64,000 bases of DNA from DATFVA01 sp963774455. GTDB lineage: Bacteria > Bacteroidota > Ignavibacteria > Ignavibacteriales > Ignavibacteriaceae. The translations under genes were made by a program, and so were the position numbers. The notes beneath the pieces were generated by a model, which saw only the letters and a program-made list of their open reading frames with translations, was not told the origin of the DNA and ran no database searches. The stretch spans positions 434,001-498,000 of the forward strand of contig CAVZFD010000004.1 in NCBI GenBank assembly GCA_963774455.1. The letters are read 5' to 3'. Positions 44,968 to 54,342 of this stretch are shown piece after piece (within the stretch, counting starts at the first letter, position 1; each line of letters starts with the position of its first letter).

Positions 44968-46044
44968 ATGAAAAAATTTGGTTCTTTACTACTTTGTTTT
45001 GTTCTGTTTGCCGGGGTCAAGTTGTCAGCCCAGATAACTATTACCCAGAATGATCTCGAGTCATTTGTGAATATCGGAAATAACCTGGTCTCGACACTTG
45101 ATACAACAACCACCTCGATCAACATAGGTTCGACCGGCTCTACAAGCTGGGATTTCAGCGGGATTTCACAAGATATGCAGTTTACAGTTACAAGTGAAAA
45201 TCCTGCTGGAACTCCGTTCGCCGGTAACTTTCCTGCGGCTACGGTATGTTTGCATGGAACCACTAATGTTATGGGCTACACTGCAGAGAGCTGGTTTTAC
45301 GGAGGAGTCAACGGCGCCTTGCTTGATTATGGCTCAGGAGCACAGGCTGATATCGGCGGTTCACAGGCTACACTAATTTTATCCAAAAATCCCGCAGCCC
45401 AGTCAGTTGTTGTCCCTTTGACGAACGGAACAAACTGGACCCAGAATTACGTCGAAACTGATTCTGTAATTGTATTAGGATTTCCCATTGTTACTGTCAG
45501 TAACGTGCATGTCGAAAATACGGTAGATGCTTATGGAACGATGACATTGCCCGGCGGCGGAACAGTGCAGGCACTACGGCTGAGATCGGATATGAGACAA
45601 ACAAGCGGCGGCAGTTATTCACGAAGCATATCATATACATTTATAACAAACAGCGGTACTCAGGTCTCCGTTGATGCAGCCGATACCACCTCACCGAATA
45701 CCGGCGTTATCCCTATTGAAGGGATTTCATTTTTGAATGCAAATATAACAGGAGTCAGTCAGGCGGATAACAGCATTCCTCAGAATTTCCTGCTGGAGCA
45801 GAATTATCCTAACCCGTTCAACCCGTCAACACAGATTAGTTATTCTATTCCTTCAACCGAGAAAGTAACTTTAAAAGTGTACGATGAACTCGGGAAAGAG
45901 GTTGCCTCACTCGTTAACCAGGAGCAGGCAGCCGGTAACTATACGGTGGATTTTGATGCCTCTCAATTTGCAAGCGGCGTGTACTTCTACAGGATCCAGG
46001 CCGGTAATAATATCCAGATGAAAAAAATGATCCTGATGAAATAG
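44968..46044 (+). CDS. T9SS-exported protein of unknown function
   Basis: A 358-residue secreted protein. Signal peptide ~1-21 (ending LSAQ). The beta-rich middle (~22-260) has no recognised family, though it has features such as STSWDFSGI, seen in other surface proteins of this group. The C-terminal T9SS type A sorting domain (~275-358) carries NYPNPFNPSTQISYSIP, LKVYDELGKEVASLV, ASGVYFYRIQAG and ends KKMILMK. AAGGAG lies before the ATG. It is a single gene with repeats upstream and a short hairpin region downstream. Confidence 0.82.
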   Translation: MKKFGSLLLCFVLFAGVKLSAQITITQNDLESFVNIGNNLVSTLDTTTTSINIGSTGSTSWDFSGISQDMQFTVTSENPAGTPFAGNFPAATVCLHGTTNVMGYTAESWFYGGVNGALLDYGSGAQADIGGSQATLILSKNPAAQSVVVPLTNGTNWTQNYVETDSVIVLGFPIVTVSNVHVENTVDAYGTMTLPGGGTVQALRLRSDMRQTSGGSYSRSISYTFITNSGTQVSVDAADTTSPNTGVIPIEGISFLNANITGVSQADNSIPQNFLLEQNYPNPFNPSTQISYSIPSTEKVTLKVYDELGKEVASLVNQEQAAGNYTVDFDASQFASGVYFYRIQAGNNIQMKKMILMK

Positions 46045-46344
46045 TGCCATTTGGCACCTCAAATTAAATAAAACAATTGAGGTGCTAAGTGAAAATCAGA
46101 CGAAGAGACTTAAGTAGACAGCAAATAAAAAGTTCGGAAGGAGAGTTCATATGGAATTAGAAAACTCATATGAACTCTCTCCGAAGATTAGTCAAATGAT
46201 ATTGTGGACAGCGAAGGAATGTTTACTGAAAGACAACAGTTTAAGGACAGGTTAACATCAGGTAAATATTCTAAGACCAGGAAGTTAATGTTATTGAAGT
46301 GACCATTCAGATTAGACTGAAAAAAATCTTTAAGGAGGAATAAG
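46045..46344. other. Intergenic stretch with two inverted repeats
   Basis: Just after the T9SS gene, GCACCTCAA and TTGAGGTGC (about 46056-46086) can pair and may end its transcript. Further on, GAGAGTTCATATG (46141-46153) and CATATGAACTCTC (46167-46179) form a perfect 13-bp stem with a 13-base loop. No coding frame is convincing. An AAGGAGG site at its end serves the GNAT gene at 46345. Confidence 0.55.
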
Positions 46345-46815
46345 ATGAGGGTTAATGTTCGTGAAGCAGTAAAAAGCGATATTGAAGCTCTGATCAGATG
46401 CCATAAAGATTTTATGGAACATCATATAAAAAGGGATAATCGATTTGCACTTAAGGAAGGGGCTGCAGAGAAGTGGACTGTTCAGATTTTTGAAGCTGTA
46501 AATAATCCCGATACACTTGTATTGGCAGCAGAAGATGAGGGGACGATCATTGGCTGTGCATATACAATTATAAAATCCGGTGCGGTGGATTTTGGTCCTG
46601 AAAAAATAGGATATCTCTGTGATGTTTATGTTGTTCCTGATTACCGCCGCCTGGGGATCGCACGGCGTTTCCTAACAACCTCGCAGGAATGGCTGCGCGG
46701 CAAAGGAATCAATATGATAGAAGCAAGCTGGTCGGTTAATTCAGATGAAGCTAAAAACACTTGGCCATCCCTTGGATTTGTTCCCATTAGTCTTACGGGT
46801 CAGCTATATTTTTAA
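46345..46815 (+). CDS. GNAT family N-acetyltransferase
   Basis: A 156-residue GCN5-related acetyltransferase. The first strand-helix reads VREAVKSDIEALIRCHKDF. The motif A region reads IGYLCDVYVVPDYRRLGIARRFL, with the acetyl-CoA-binding R-x-x-G-I/L-A pattern. The end is SLGFVPISLTGQLYF. The substrate is unknown. A strong AAGGAGG site precedes the ATG. It converges on the aat gene. Confidence 0.9.
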   Translation: MRVNVREAVKSDIEALIRCHKDFMEHHIKRDNRFALKEGAAEKWTVQIFEAVNNPDTLVLAAEDEGTIIGCAYTIIKSGAVDFGPEKIGYLCDVYVVPDYRRLGIARRFLTTSQEWLRGKGINMIEASWSVNSDEAKNTWPSLGFVPISLTGQLYF

Positions 46816-46828
46816 TTCGATTATCTGT

Positions 46829-47431
46829 TTAGAATTCGCAGCCGCGAATGTAGGATGAGTGGAGGAGCTTATTGAATTGATCCATATCTATTTCAACAGC
46901 GCCGAACATTTTAAGGTGGGGAGTCATAAACTGAACATCAAGCAGTGTGAAGTCTTTTTCTTTCAGGTGATCTAAAAGATTTATCAATGCCGACTTTGAT
47001 GCCTGGGATTTCCTGGAAAACATTGATTCTCCGAAGAAAGCTCCTCTGAAAGTAACTCCGTAAAGTCCGCCCACAAGCTTACCTTTTTCCCAGGTCTCCA
47101 CGGTATGGATGTAACCCATTTTTTTTAACCTGACATACGCCTGGATCAGCTTTTCGGAAATCCAGGTAGATTCACGGTCGGCACATCCTTTAACAACGCT
47201 GAGGAAATCGGTATCGTATCTTGTTTCAAAATCGCTTTTCTCAAGGAATTTTCTCAAAGAGCGCGGGAAGTTAAAATTATCGAGAGGTATTACAGTGCGT
47301 ACCTCCGGCATATACCAGTTTATTTTATCCGTATTCTCATCAGCCATCGGAAAAGCACCGCTTGCATAAAGCCGTATCATATTCCCCGGCCGGAGAAGCT
47401 CATCCTGGTTATATATTTTCTCTTCACTCAT
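46829..47431 (-). CDS. aat: Leucyl/phenylalanyl-tRNA--protein transferase
   Basis: Aat attaches Leu or Phe from aminoacyl-tRNA to proteins with N-terminal Lys or Arg, marking them for ClpS/ClpAP degradation. The 200 residues match the shorter bacterial form. Motifs: ASGAFPMADENTDKINWYMPEVR at the start, the ESTWI segment, GGLYGVTFRGAFFGESMFSR as the catalytic fold core, and DVQFMTPHLKMFGAVEI near the end. It lies 15 bases after the DUF2721 gene stop, so the two are likely co-transcribed. Confidence 0.95.
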   Translation of the reverse strand: MSEEKIYNQDELLRPGNMIRLYASGAFPMADENTDKINWYMPEVRTVIPLDNFNFPRSLRKFLEKSDFETRYDTDFLSVVKGCADRESTWISEKLIQAYVRLKKMGYIHTVETWEKGKLVGGLYGVTFRGAFFGESMFSRKSQASKSALINLLDHLKEKDFTLLDVQFMTPHLKMFGAVEIDMDQFNKLLHSSYIRGCEF

Positions 47432-47446
47432 CGGTGCAGGAAAAAA

Positions 47447-47923
47447 TTATTCATCAATATTAACTTCAAGCTGAATAATGTTATAGCCTTCTATTGTCTC
47501 ATATGCAGCGTACAGCACCCCTGCAAGCATGCTCACCATGCCGAGCAGGAAAACTACTGTAATTAATACGTTAATATTACCCGCTGCAAAATATTGTATA
47601 CCGATAAGCAGAGAGGTAATAACAAACAGGGCGACGGCGATTGTATATGAAAGCACGGCATTACGCACAAGCTTCACTCTGAACGTTAGTTTTTCAATCT
47701 GCAATGAGGTGCTTCCAAGCCGCACATTTTCTACATAGCTGAATTCGAGGTTACCGGCTTTTCCCAGCACCCTGCGTCTTTCTTCATTCAGAAGCCTTAT
47801 CCTGTTTACAACAAGAGAATATTTGTTGTTCATTCCGAGAATGAGAAGACTGCAGGCTGAAATCATGAGTCCCGGGGCAAGCATCAACTGGATTACCTGA
47901 ATAATGGAATTTAGATCGGACAT
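47447..47923 (-). CDS. DUF2721 family membrane protein
   Basis: 158 residues from the ATG at 47923 (MSDLNSIIQVIQ). A longer frame from 47983 would read through the terminator hairpin at 47970-48005 and is rejected. Three hydrophobic segments (~8-28, ~80-103 and ~108-132) and the LMLAPGLMISACSLLILGMNNKYSLVVNRIRLLNEERR segment are the DUF2721 signature. No function is known for the family. It is followed by aat on the same strand. Confidence 0.85.
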   Translation of the reverse strand: MSDLNSIIQVIQLMLAPGLMISACSLLILGMNNKYSLVVNRIRLLNEERRRVLGKAGNLEFSYVENVRLGSTSLQIEKLTFRVKLVRNAVLSYTIAVALFVITSLLIGIQYFAAGNINVLITVVFLLGMVSMLAGVLYAAYETIEGYNIIQLEVNIDE

Positions 47924-47969
47924 AATAAAACCGCTAAAAATCTGAAATGAATATCGATAAAATAAAACG

Positions 47970-48005
47970 AAAAAAGCTGACAATTCAAAAGAATGTCAGC
48001 TTTTA
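47970..48005 (-). terminator. Rho-independent terminator
   Basis: A stem of AAAAGCTGACA and TGTCAGCTTTT with an AT-rich loop (GAATTGTCAGC/GCTGACATTC pairing) is followed on the minus strand by T-rich sequence. It lies 36 bases after the stop of the 48042-48359 gene and separates it from DUF2721-aat. Confidence 0.85.
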
Positions 48006-48041
48006 ACTGCATTAGGATAAAGAAGCGGGTCGATCCAGATC

Positions 48042-48359
48042 TTATGTATGCGCTCCAGGTAAATTAAAGCGCTTCGAGTGAAAAATTGAACCGAAATAAT
48101 TTTTTATTGTTTCAGTATCAATAATAGAAACCCGTAAACGGGTATCCTCATCTATTGAACTAAGCATTGACATCATATCTTCATCACCGTTTACGGGCTC
48201 TTTTAATTTAAGTGATATTAACAGGGGATGCACATTATTTATTAATTCTGCTGCATCTTTTCCGCTAAAGTTTCTATGCACCTTCGACTTAAAGAGCTTC
48301 CCGAACATCTCTCCTAAAGAAACATATGAGCGGGAGTTCTTAATTATCATAAGTTTCAT
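48042..48359 (-). CDS. Hypothetical protein downstream of the ABC ATPase
   Basis: A 105-residue soluble protein that I do not recognise. It starts with MKLMIIKNSRSYVSLGEMFG, has basic and helical stretches, and ends FNLPGAHT. No signal peptide, membrane segment or metal motif is seen. It lies about 90 bases after the MlaF-like gene on the same strand and has its own terminator downstream, which supports its being a real transcript unit. Confidence 0.6.
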   Translation of the reverse strand: MKLMIIKNSRSYVSLGEMFGKLFKSKVHRNFSGKDAAELINNVHPLLISLKLKEPVNGDEDMMSMLSSIDEDTRLRVSIIDTETIKNYFGSIFHSKRFNLPGAHT

Positions 48360-48446
48360 AATTAAAAGCCCAAATGATTTACAGGCGGAAAGGTAAATAA
48401 AAGGAGGGATGAATTTTGTGATTTAAATTATGATATTGAAGCAGGT

Positions 48447-49178
48447 TTATCCGCCTGCTCTTTTAATAAAATCAATTATGTCCTGGTCGTTTGAATTCAA
48501 AAGTTCTTCAGGCGTTCCCTCAAAATGAATTTTTCCATTATGCATCATTGCTACTTTATCAGCAACGTTTTTAACGCTGTAAAGGTCGTGCGTTACAACC
48601 ACTGAAGTGACACTGATCTTACTGCTTAATTCTTTTATCAGACTATCTATTGAATCCGACATAATAGGATCGAGACCCGTAGTAGGCTCATCATACAGAA
48701 TATACGCGGGATTAGTTACAAGCGCTCTTGCGAGTCCCACCCTCTTTTTCATACCCCCCGAGAGTTCGGCCGGCTTAAGCAAATTTACATCGTTCAGACC
48801 AACAAGCTCCAGCTTTTCATTAACGATACGGTTGATCTCTGTTAGCTGAAAACCATTCTTAGATTCTACCAGGGGGAGACCCACATTTTCTTCTACCGTA
48901 AGCGAATCAAACAAGGCGGCCCCTTGAAAAAGAAACCCGAACATTTTCCTTAATTCATAAAGTTCAGGAACGGAGAGCTCGGAGACTACCTGTCCATCTA
49001 CTTTCACCCACCCCGAATCAGGCTGGAGGAGTCCCACTATATGCTTTATAAGCACGCTCTTACCGCAGCCGCTTCTACCGATAACCACAGTCGTCTGTCC
49101 CTTCTCAATTTTGAGGTTAACCCCTGACAGGACTTCCTTATTTGAAAAACTCTTGTGTAAATCGTGTATTTCTATCAT
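48447..49178 (-). CDS. MlaF-like ABC transporter ATP-binding protein
   Basis: A 243-residue ABC ATPase. Walker A is GRSGCGKS (~32-39), Q-loop FLFQGAALFDSLTVEENV, signature LSGGMKKRVGLARAL, Walker B ILYDEPTTGLDP and switch His VVVTHD. The GMKKRV signature with a GAALFDSLTV Q-loop is characteristic of the MlaF/Ttg2A/TGD3 group, which powers phospholipid transport between the inner and outer membranes with MlaE and MlaD. Neither partner is next to it: the upstream gene is on the other strand, and the downstream gene is a 105-residue unknown. The partners must be elsewhere. Confidence 0.9.
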   Translation of the reverse strand: MIEIHDLHKSFSNKEVLSGVNLKIEKGQTTVVIGRSGCGKSVLIKHIVGLLQPDSGWVKVDGQVVSELSVPELYELRKMFGFLFQGAALFDSLTVEENVGLPLVESKNGFQLTEINRIVNEKLELVGLNDVNLLKPAELSGGMKKRVGLARALVTNPAYILYDEPTTGLDPIMSDSIDSLIKELSSKISVTSVVVTHDLYSVKNVADKVAMMHNGKIHFEGTPEELLNSNDQDIIDFIKRAGG

Positions 49179-49308
49179 AATTCATATTCAAATTGAAGCA
49201 TAAAAATACCGAAAATTTATATCAGAATTAATAAACGGGAACCATTCAGTTGGTGTACCTGATTTTATGTAACATAAAATCTTCATACTTTTAAGATGAG
49301 GAAAATAA

Positions 49309-51675
49309 ATGAGGTTAAGAATGAAAAAGAGCGCATTAATAATTCTGTTCCTGACGGCATTTTTTCAAAGCGGATTATGCCAGTCATCTTCACCGTCATA
49401 TTATATTCAGGATGAATTCGGGATAGCTTCTCCGGGAGCCTACAAATACGGGTTATACGGATACGTCAATCCCGCGCTGCTCTCGATGGTTGATCAGCCC
49501 GATCTTTATTTTACTTTCAGTGATGAAAGGGGGAGGTGGAATGATTTCAACCACTACGGTATTTTTACTGCTTTCCCTCACGTGGGATTAGGCTTCGTTA
49601 ATACAAAAGTGAACTCTTTATCGGTAACCGACTATAAGATCTCCGCAGGCTTTGGAAATGAAGCATTCAGCATCGGGTTCGGCTACAGCTGGTCATCAGG
49701 CGACCTTATGGAATTTAACCGCTCAGATTTCTTCACTATTGGATCAATATACCGTCCAATTAAATATGCGTCGCTGGGACTCATCGGAAATCTTTCTACA
49801 TCAAACAATAATGAGGGCGCGCTGGATCTTGCAGTAAGACCTCTCGGTAATGAAATCCTCACTCTTTTCGCTGATTATGTCTTCGGCAACGGAAAATCAA
49901 AGGATGATCTGAAATGGAGCATTGGCGCAGTGGCAGAACCGCTCCCCGGCATAAGAGTCTCTGAAAGGTATTTCTCCAACCATTATTTCAACATCGGAAT
50001 AGGATTAAGTTTCGGGAGGATAGGACTTGCAAGCGAGAGTCGTTTTTCAAAGGACGGCGATTATGGTTATAACGTATACGGGATAAGGGTAGGTTCATAC
50101 GACAGAAATATAATCCATACCCTGGAAACAAAAAGCGATTACGTAAATCTCGACCTGCTTGGGGGAATGAAATACCAGAGATATAAGCTGTTCGATAATT
50201 CAAACACGCTGTTTAATACTCTCAATGAAATAGATGCCGCAGGAAATGATAACACCATATCGGGTATCGTTATAAATCTTTCAGGGATGGAAATTAACAA
50301 GGAAATGGTATGGGAACTCAGGGATAAGCTCGAAAAGTTTAAGGAGAATGGTAAGAAGGTCATAATCTATATTGACCGTGTAAATATTGACGGATACTAT
50401 CTTGCCTCTGCCGCCGATAAAATTATTATGAACCCGCAGGGTACGCTTACACTCGAAGGTTATATATGGGGAAGGCAGTATTACACAAACCTGCTTGAGA
50501 AACTGGGAATAGGCTTTACTGAGTTAAGGTATTTCAAATTCAAATCCGCGATGGAAACATTCTCGCGTACTAATATGAGCGAAGCCGACAGCATCCAGTG
50601 GAAAGCTATTATCGATTCATATTATGGCGTAGCCAAAGACGGTATCTGCAGAAGCAGGAATATGCAGCCTGCAAAGTTTGACAGTCTTGTAAACGAAACA
50701 GCGCTTTTCCTCCCTTCTGCGGCTTTAAGGAACAACCTGGTAGATACCCTGGCAAGGTGGGAAAATATAAAAGACATCATCAAAAGTTATGAGGGCGAAT
50801 ACAAAAGAATGGTTTCACCAAATTCGCTGGCGGAGTTTCAGCTTCCGGACGATAATTACTGGGGAAAGAAACCTGAGATAGCTGTTATTTATGCTATTGG
50901 CGAGTGTGCAATGGACCAGGGAATAAATGCAAGGAATCTTGTTAAGGTTGTTGAATCTGCAGCCAATGATCCGAATGTTAAGGGAGTGGTATTCAGGGTA
51001 GATTCACCCGGAGGCGACGGAATGGCATCCGATATTGTAGCGGAAGCAATAAAAGAATGCAAAAAGAAAAAACCAGTTATCGTTTCCCAGGGATACGTTG
51101 CTGGATCAGGAGGCTACTGGCTGTCCATGTACGGAGATGAAATATATGCCGCGCCGACGACCATAACCGGATCGATCGGGGTAATAGGAGGCTGGTACTA
51201 TAATAAAACACTCAAACAGGATATCGGCGTTTCTACCGATCTCGTACAGATCGGGAAGCATGCTGATCTTCCTTTTGGAATGAGAATCCCGTTTATCGGT
51301 GTGTCCCTGCCTGACAGAGATCTTACAGAGGATGAACTGAACAAGGCAGAGAGTATGATAAATGAAACTTACAGGGATTTTGTTGGGAAGGTTGCCAAGG
51401 GTAGAAATATGGCATATGACAAAGTGAAGGAAATTGCGCAGGGAAGGGTATGGTCGGGCATTGACGGGAAGAGAATAAATCTTGTTGATAAGATAGGGGG
51501 ATTATATGATGCCATCAATGAAGCGGCGGGTAAAGCAGATTTAACAGGACGTGAGTACGAGATAAAGGAGTACCCCGAAGCACCCTGGTTCAACTTCGGT
51601 TCGCTCGTCCCGAATATTTTCGGCATTGACGTACAGTCTGATCCCGTATCGTCGATCATTTATTATTCAGGCTGA
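49309..51675 (+). CDS. sppA: SppA-type S49 peptidase with N-terminal barrel-like domain
   Basis: A 788-residue exported protein. Signal peptide to about residue 28 (a second ATG four codons in is possible). Residues ~30-265 look like an outer-membrane barrel (FGIASPGAYKYGLYGYVNPA, GFGYSWSSGDLMEF, FNIGIGLSFGRIGLAS), similar to PorV/UPF0164-type barrels. The S49 tandem domains follow: the first holds the general base Lys412 (KFKSAMETF), the second the nucleophile Ser600 (VAGSGGYWLS), with FRVDSPGGDGMASD and TTITGSIGVIGG. The Ser/Lys dyad is intact. SppA normally degrades cleaved signal peptides at the inner membrane; a barrel fusion suggests another location or substrate. It is a single plus-strand gene. 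Confidence 0.85.
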   Translation: MRLRMKKSALIILFLTAFFQSGLCQSSSPSYYIQDEFGIASPGAYKYGLYGYVNPALLSMVDQPDLYFTFSDERGRWNDFNHYGIFTAFPHVGLGFVNTKVNSLSVTDYKISAGFGNEAFSIGFGYSWSSGDLMEFNRSDFFTIGSIYRPIKYASLGLIGNLSTSNNNEGALDLAVRPLGNEILTLFADYVFGNGKSKDDLKWSIGAVAEPLPGIRVSERYFSNHYFNIGIGLSFGRIGLASESRFSKDGDYGYNVYGIRVGSYDRNIIHTLETKSDYVNLDLLGGMKYQRYKLFDNSNTLFNTLNEIDAAGNDNTISGIVINLSGMEINKEMVWELRDKLEKFKENGKKVIIYIDRVNIDGYYLASAADKIIMNPQGTLTLEGYIWGRQYYTNLLEKLGIGFTELRYFKFKSAMETFSRTNMSEADSIQWKAIIDSYYGVAKDGICRSRNMQPAKFDSLVNETALFLPSAALRNNLVDTLARWENIKDIIKSYEGEYKRMVSPNSLAEFQLPDDNYWGKKPEIAVIYAIGECAMDQGINARNLVKVVESAANDPNVKGVVFRVDSPGGDGMASDIVAEAIKECKKKKPVIVSQGYVAGSGGYWLSMYGDEIYAAPTTITGSIGVIGGWYYNKTLKQDIGVSTDLVQIGKHADLPFGMRIPFIGVSLPDRDLTEDELNKAESMINETYRDFVGKVAKGRNMAYDKVKEIAQGRVWSGIDGKRINLVDKIGGLYDAINEAAGKADLTGREYEIKEYPEAPWFNFGSLVPNIFGIDVQSDPVSSIIYYSG

Positions 51676-52103
51676 AGTTAACGGTCTTCCTTTATACACG
51701 CTGCCGCTGGAAGATATGATATACAACTTCCCTATGGAGCCATATTAAGAGAATTGTCATCCTGAACTTGTTTCAGGATCTCTTAACTCATTATGTACAA
51801 AAAGCAGTTCTTTGCTGGAGAGTTATTACAAAGGTATGAAACAAATATATTTACTTTTTATTGATATATAACATTTCCAACAGCAGAAGGAAAGAATTGG
51901 TTAGGATCTTCCTGAGCAAAAAGACAAGTATTTGTTAAACTTCTTAGTTCAAAATTTGATGACTTAAATACTATCTCGTTAGTTACTCGTTGATCGAAAA
52001 CAGTAGTCAGCCAGTATGTTGATTTATTACCGGCTGACTATTATCTTTATTCTACCTTTCCTTGGGTATCATTTGATACTATTTACTATTAGGAAGATCT
52101 TCC
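51676..52103. other. Intergenic region with one REP-like palindrome
   Basis: About 430 bases between convergent genes. It holds the palindrome ATCCTGAAC-TTG-TTTCAGGAT (within 51754-51781), the same as the inner palindrome at 44585-44607 and 56571-56593. A looser hairpin lies around 52015-52045 (AGTCAGCCAGTA...TACCGGCTGACT). I see no gene. Confidence 0.6.
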
Positions 52104-54224
52104 TTATTTGAGCAAAATCATCCTTCTTGTCTGAACAAAATCACCCGCTTTCAAGCGGTAGAAATATACCCCACTTGCCAGATTAGAAGCATTGAATTCT
52201 ATTTTATGACTTCCAGCCTGTTCGAATTCATTCACTAATTCCACCAATTCATTTCCGAGAACATCATAGACTTTTATAGTTACAAATACAGGCTCGATTG
52301 TCATATATTCAATAGTTGTTTTGGGGTTGAAAGGATTCGGGTAGTTTTGATTGAGATAAAAATTCGGATTATCTAAAAAATTATTCTGAATCCCAATAGA
52401 ATTCGGTATCCCGTAGTATTTAAAGATCGTGCCTGCATCTCCAACTACCCATCCTGTCTGTTCATTTGTGAAATAAACTGATCTTAAATGATTTTCAGTC
52501 GAGATTTCCTGCAATAACCAATTATTCCCCGCATCTATAGTTTTAATTATTAAACCGCCTGTACCGACGGCCCAGCCTTCGGTTGAAGAAGGGAAGTAAA
52601 CAGAATACAAATAGCCAAGCCCTAAACCATTTTGTTCTTCCCAAAAGGAACCACCATCAGTAGTTCTGTAAATACTTCCACCTGTAACCCAGCCTGTGTC
52701 TGGATTTGAGAAGCAAAGTGAAAATAAAAATCTTGTGGAGTATAAATTAGTCTGATCCCAATCATTCCCCCCATCTGTAGTCTTCAAAATAAATGCACTA
52801 GCTAAAGGAAGCGGTGAATTATTCCAGCCTGTAATATAACCAACAGCTTGAGATGTAAAATATACGGATAAGAACGGAAAGGGTATTCCGATTGTTTGTT
52901 GTTCTGTCCAGCTTTCTCCACAATCAGTAGTTTTAAGCGCCGTACCTTCATTCCCAACGATCCATCCGGTACTTTGAGATATAAAGTAAACTGAATTCAA
53001 CCAGGCATTTGTTCCACTTGATTTGGGCGACCAGACAGCACCTCCGTCCGTTGTTTTAAGAATCGTACCATTTTCACCGACAACGAAACCAATCGATCCA
53101 TTTATAAAATAAACCGAATTCAAGTTAGCAGTTGTACCACTGTATAACTCCAGCCAGTCATCTCCCCCGTCGGTTGTCATAAGAATAGCGCCATCACCTC
53201 CGACTACCCAGCCTGTATCATTTGAAATAAAATGAACTGATGCTAAATTATTGTCGATTCCGCCAACCCTTTTCCAAATGATTCCTCCATTTGTGGTTTC
53301 AATAATTCCCATTTCACCGACTATCCAACCATTTGTAAGAGTTGTAAAGTATACTGAAGTAAGTCTACTGTTTTGCCCACTGGCAATACCCTCCCAGCTA
53401 TTTCCACCATCTGTTGTCATTAAAACACAGCCTGAATTCCCGGCTATCCACCCATGATATTCATCAATGAAATACACAGCATTCAGTTGATATGTTGTCC
53501 CGGAAGGTATTATTGTCCAGGTATTACCTCCGTCAACAGTTTTTAAAATATTTCCACCACATCCGACAGCAAATCCTGTCAGTAAGGAAGTAAAATATAT
53601 TGAGTTTATGCAGCTTGAAATTCCACTTGTTTGTTCAACCCAACTTATTCCTCCATTGGTTGTTTTAAAGATTTTCCCATTATAGTCGGCAATCCAACCA
53701 TTACTAGAGTCAGTAAAAAATATTGAATGGATAATTTGGGTATTATTTATTTGAATATCATTCCAGGTGATTCCCCCATCATTAGTATAAAATAATTTTC
53801 CCACCATTGATGAATCATTCCATTTAGCACCGGCCACCCAACCTTTTTGAAATGATGTAAAGAAGACAGACTGAAAAAAGCAACTGGAATCAATCGTTTG
53901 TTCATTCCAGTTTTGTCCACTATCTGTGGTACTTAAAATGATGCCATCGGCACCTGTTATCCAGCCTATTGACTCTGACACAAAGAAAAGTGAGTATAAA
54001 TAAGAAGATACCGGACTTGCTTTAATCTCCCAGGTTTTTCCTGCATCTGTGGTGCATGCTATCTTTTGATTACCAAGAGCCCAGCCAGTATTTTCATCAA
54101 CAAAAAAGATTGAACTACAGTATTCAAATCCCACCAACCGTGGATTTTGCTGGATCCACTGGGCAACGGCCGGATAATAAAATAAATTAATAAATAACAG
54201 CAGCAGGTAAATTCTTTTCTTCAT
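52104..54224 (-). CDS. T9SS-exported YCF48/BNR-repeat beta-propeller protein
   Basis: 706 residues from the ATG at 54224 (MKKRIYLLLLF), with GGGGAGG directly upstream; the longer frame to 54485 overlaps another gene and lacks a signal. Signal peptide ~1-21. The body (~25-610) is about 13 repeats of ~45 residues of the form VYFIDEYHGWIAGNSG...MTTDGGNSW, the YCF48/BNR photosynthesis-assembly-factor-like propeller repeat; this is a fold label, with no link to photosynthesis. It ends with a T9SS sorting domain (~625-706, NYPNPFNPKTT, ASGVYFYRLKAG, TRRMILLK). It is probably a surface-exposed binding protein. Confidence 0.85.
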   Translation of the reverse strand: MKKRIYLLLLFINLFYYPAVAQWIQQNPRLVGFEYCSSIFFVDENTGWALGNQKIACTTDAGKTWEIKASPVSSYLYSLFFVSESIGWITGADGIILSTTDSGQNWNEQTIDSSCFFQSVFFTSFQKGWVAGAKWNDSSMVGKLFYTNDGGITWNDIQINNTQIIHSIFFTDSSNGWIADYNGKIFKTTNGGISWVEQTSGISSCINSIYFTSLLTGFAVGCGGNILKTVDGGNTWTIIPSGTTYQLNAVYFIDEYHGWIAGNSGCVLMTTDGGNSWEGIASGQNSRLTSVYFTTLTNGWIVGEMGIIETTNGGIIWKRVGGIDNNLASVHFISNDTGWVVGGDGAILMTTDGGDDWLELYSGTTANLNSVYFINGSIGFVVGENGTILKTTDGGAVWSPKSSGTNAWLNSVYFISQSTGWIVGNEGTALKTTDCGESWTEQQTIGIPFPFLSVYFTSQAVGYITGWNNSPLPLASAFILKTTDGGNDWDQTNLYSTRFLFSLCFSNPDTGWVTGGSIYRTTDGGSFWEEQNGLGLGYLYSVYFPSSTEGWAVGTGGLIIKTIDAGNNWLLQEISTENHLRSVYFTNEQTGWVVGDAGTIFKYYGIPNSIGIQNNFLDNPNFYLNQNYPNPFNPKTTIEYMTIEPVFVTIKVYDVLGNELVELVNEFEQAGSHKIEFNASNLASGVYFYRLKAGDFVQTRRMILLK

Positions 54225-54288
54225 ACCTCCCCAAAGATATTTATTGAAATTAAAAATAGAATTGCATATAAACAAGCAGAATAATTTT

Positions 54289-54334
54289 TCCGTTGGCTGA
54301 AGCTTAAGTCTCCGTTGGCTGAAGCCAACGGCAA
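54289..54334. repeat. CCGTTGGCTGAAGCCAACGG palindrome with a partial copy
   Basis: A perfect 9-bp-arm hairpin, CCGTTGGCT/AGCCAACGG (54312-54331), is preceded by a half copy CCGTTGGCTGAAGC (54290-54303). It lies between the lipoprotein gene (54343) and the YCF48 gene start, where it may shape the transcript end. It is a REP-like element of a different family from the TGCTGAAC palindromes. Confidence 0.7.
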
Positions 54335-54342
54335 TAATACAA

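Noticed and set aside
52104..54224. Photosynthesis role from the YCF48-like repeats
   Set aside because: The repeats are a general beta-propeller, and the T9SS tail marks a surface protein; no photosynthesis genes are present.
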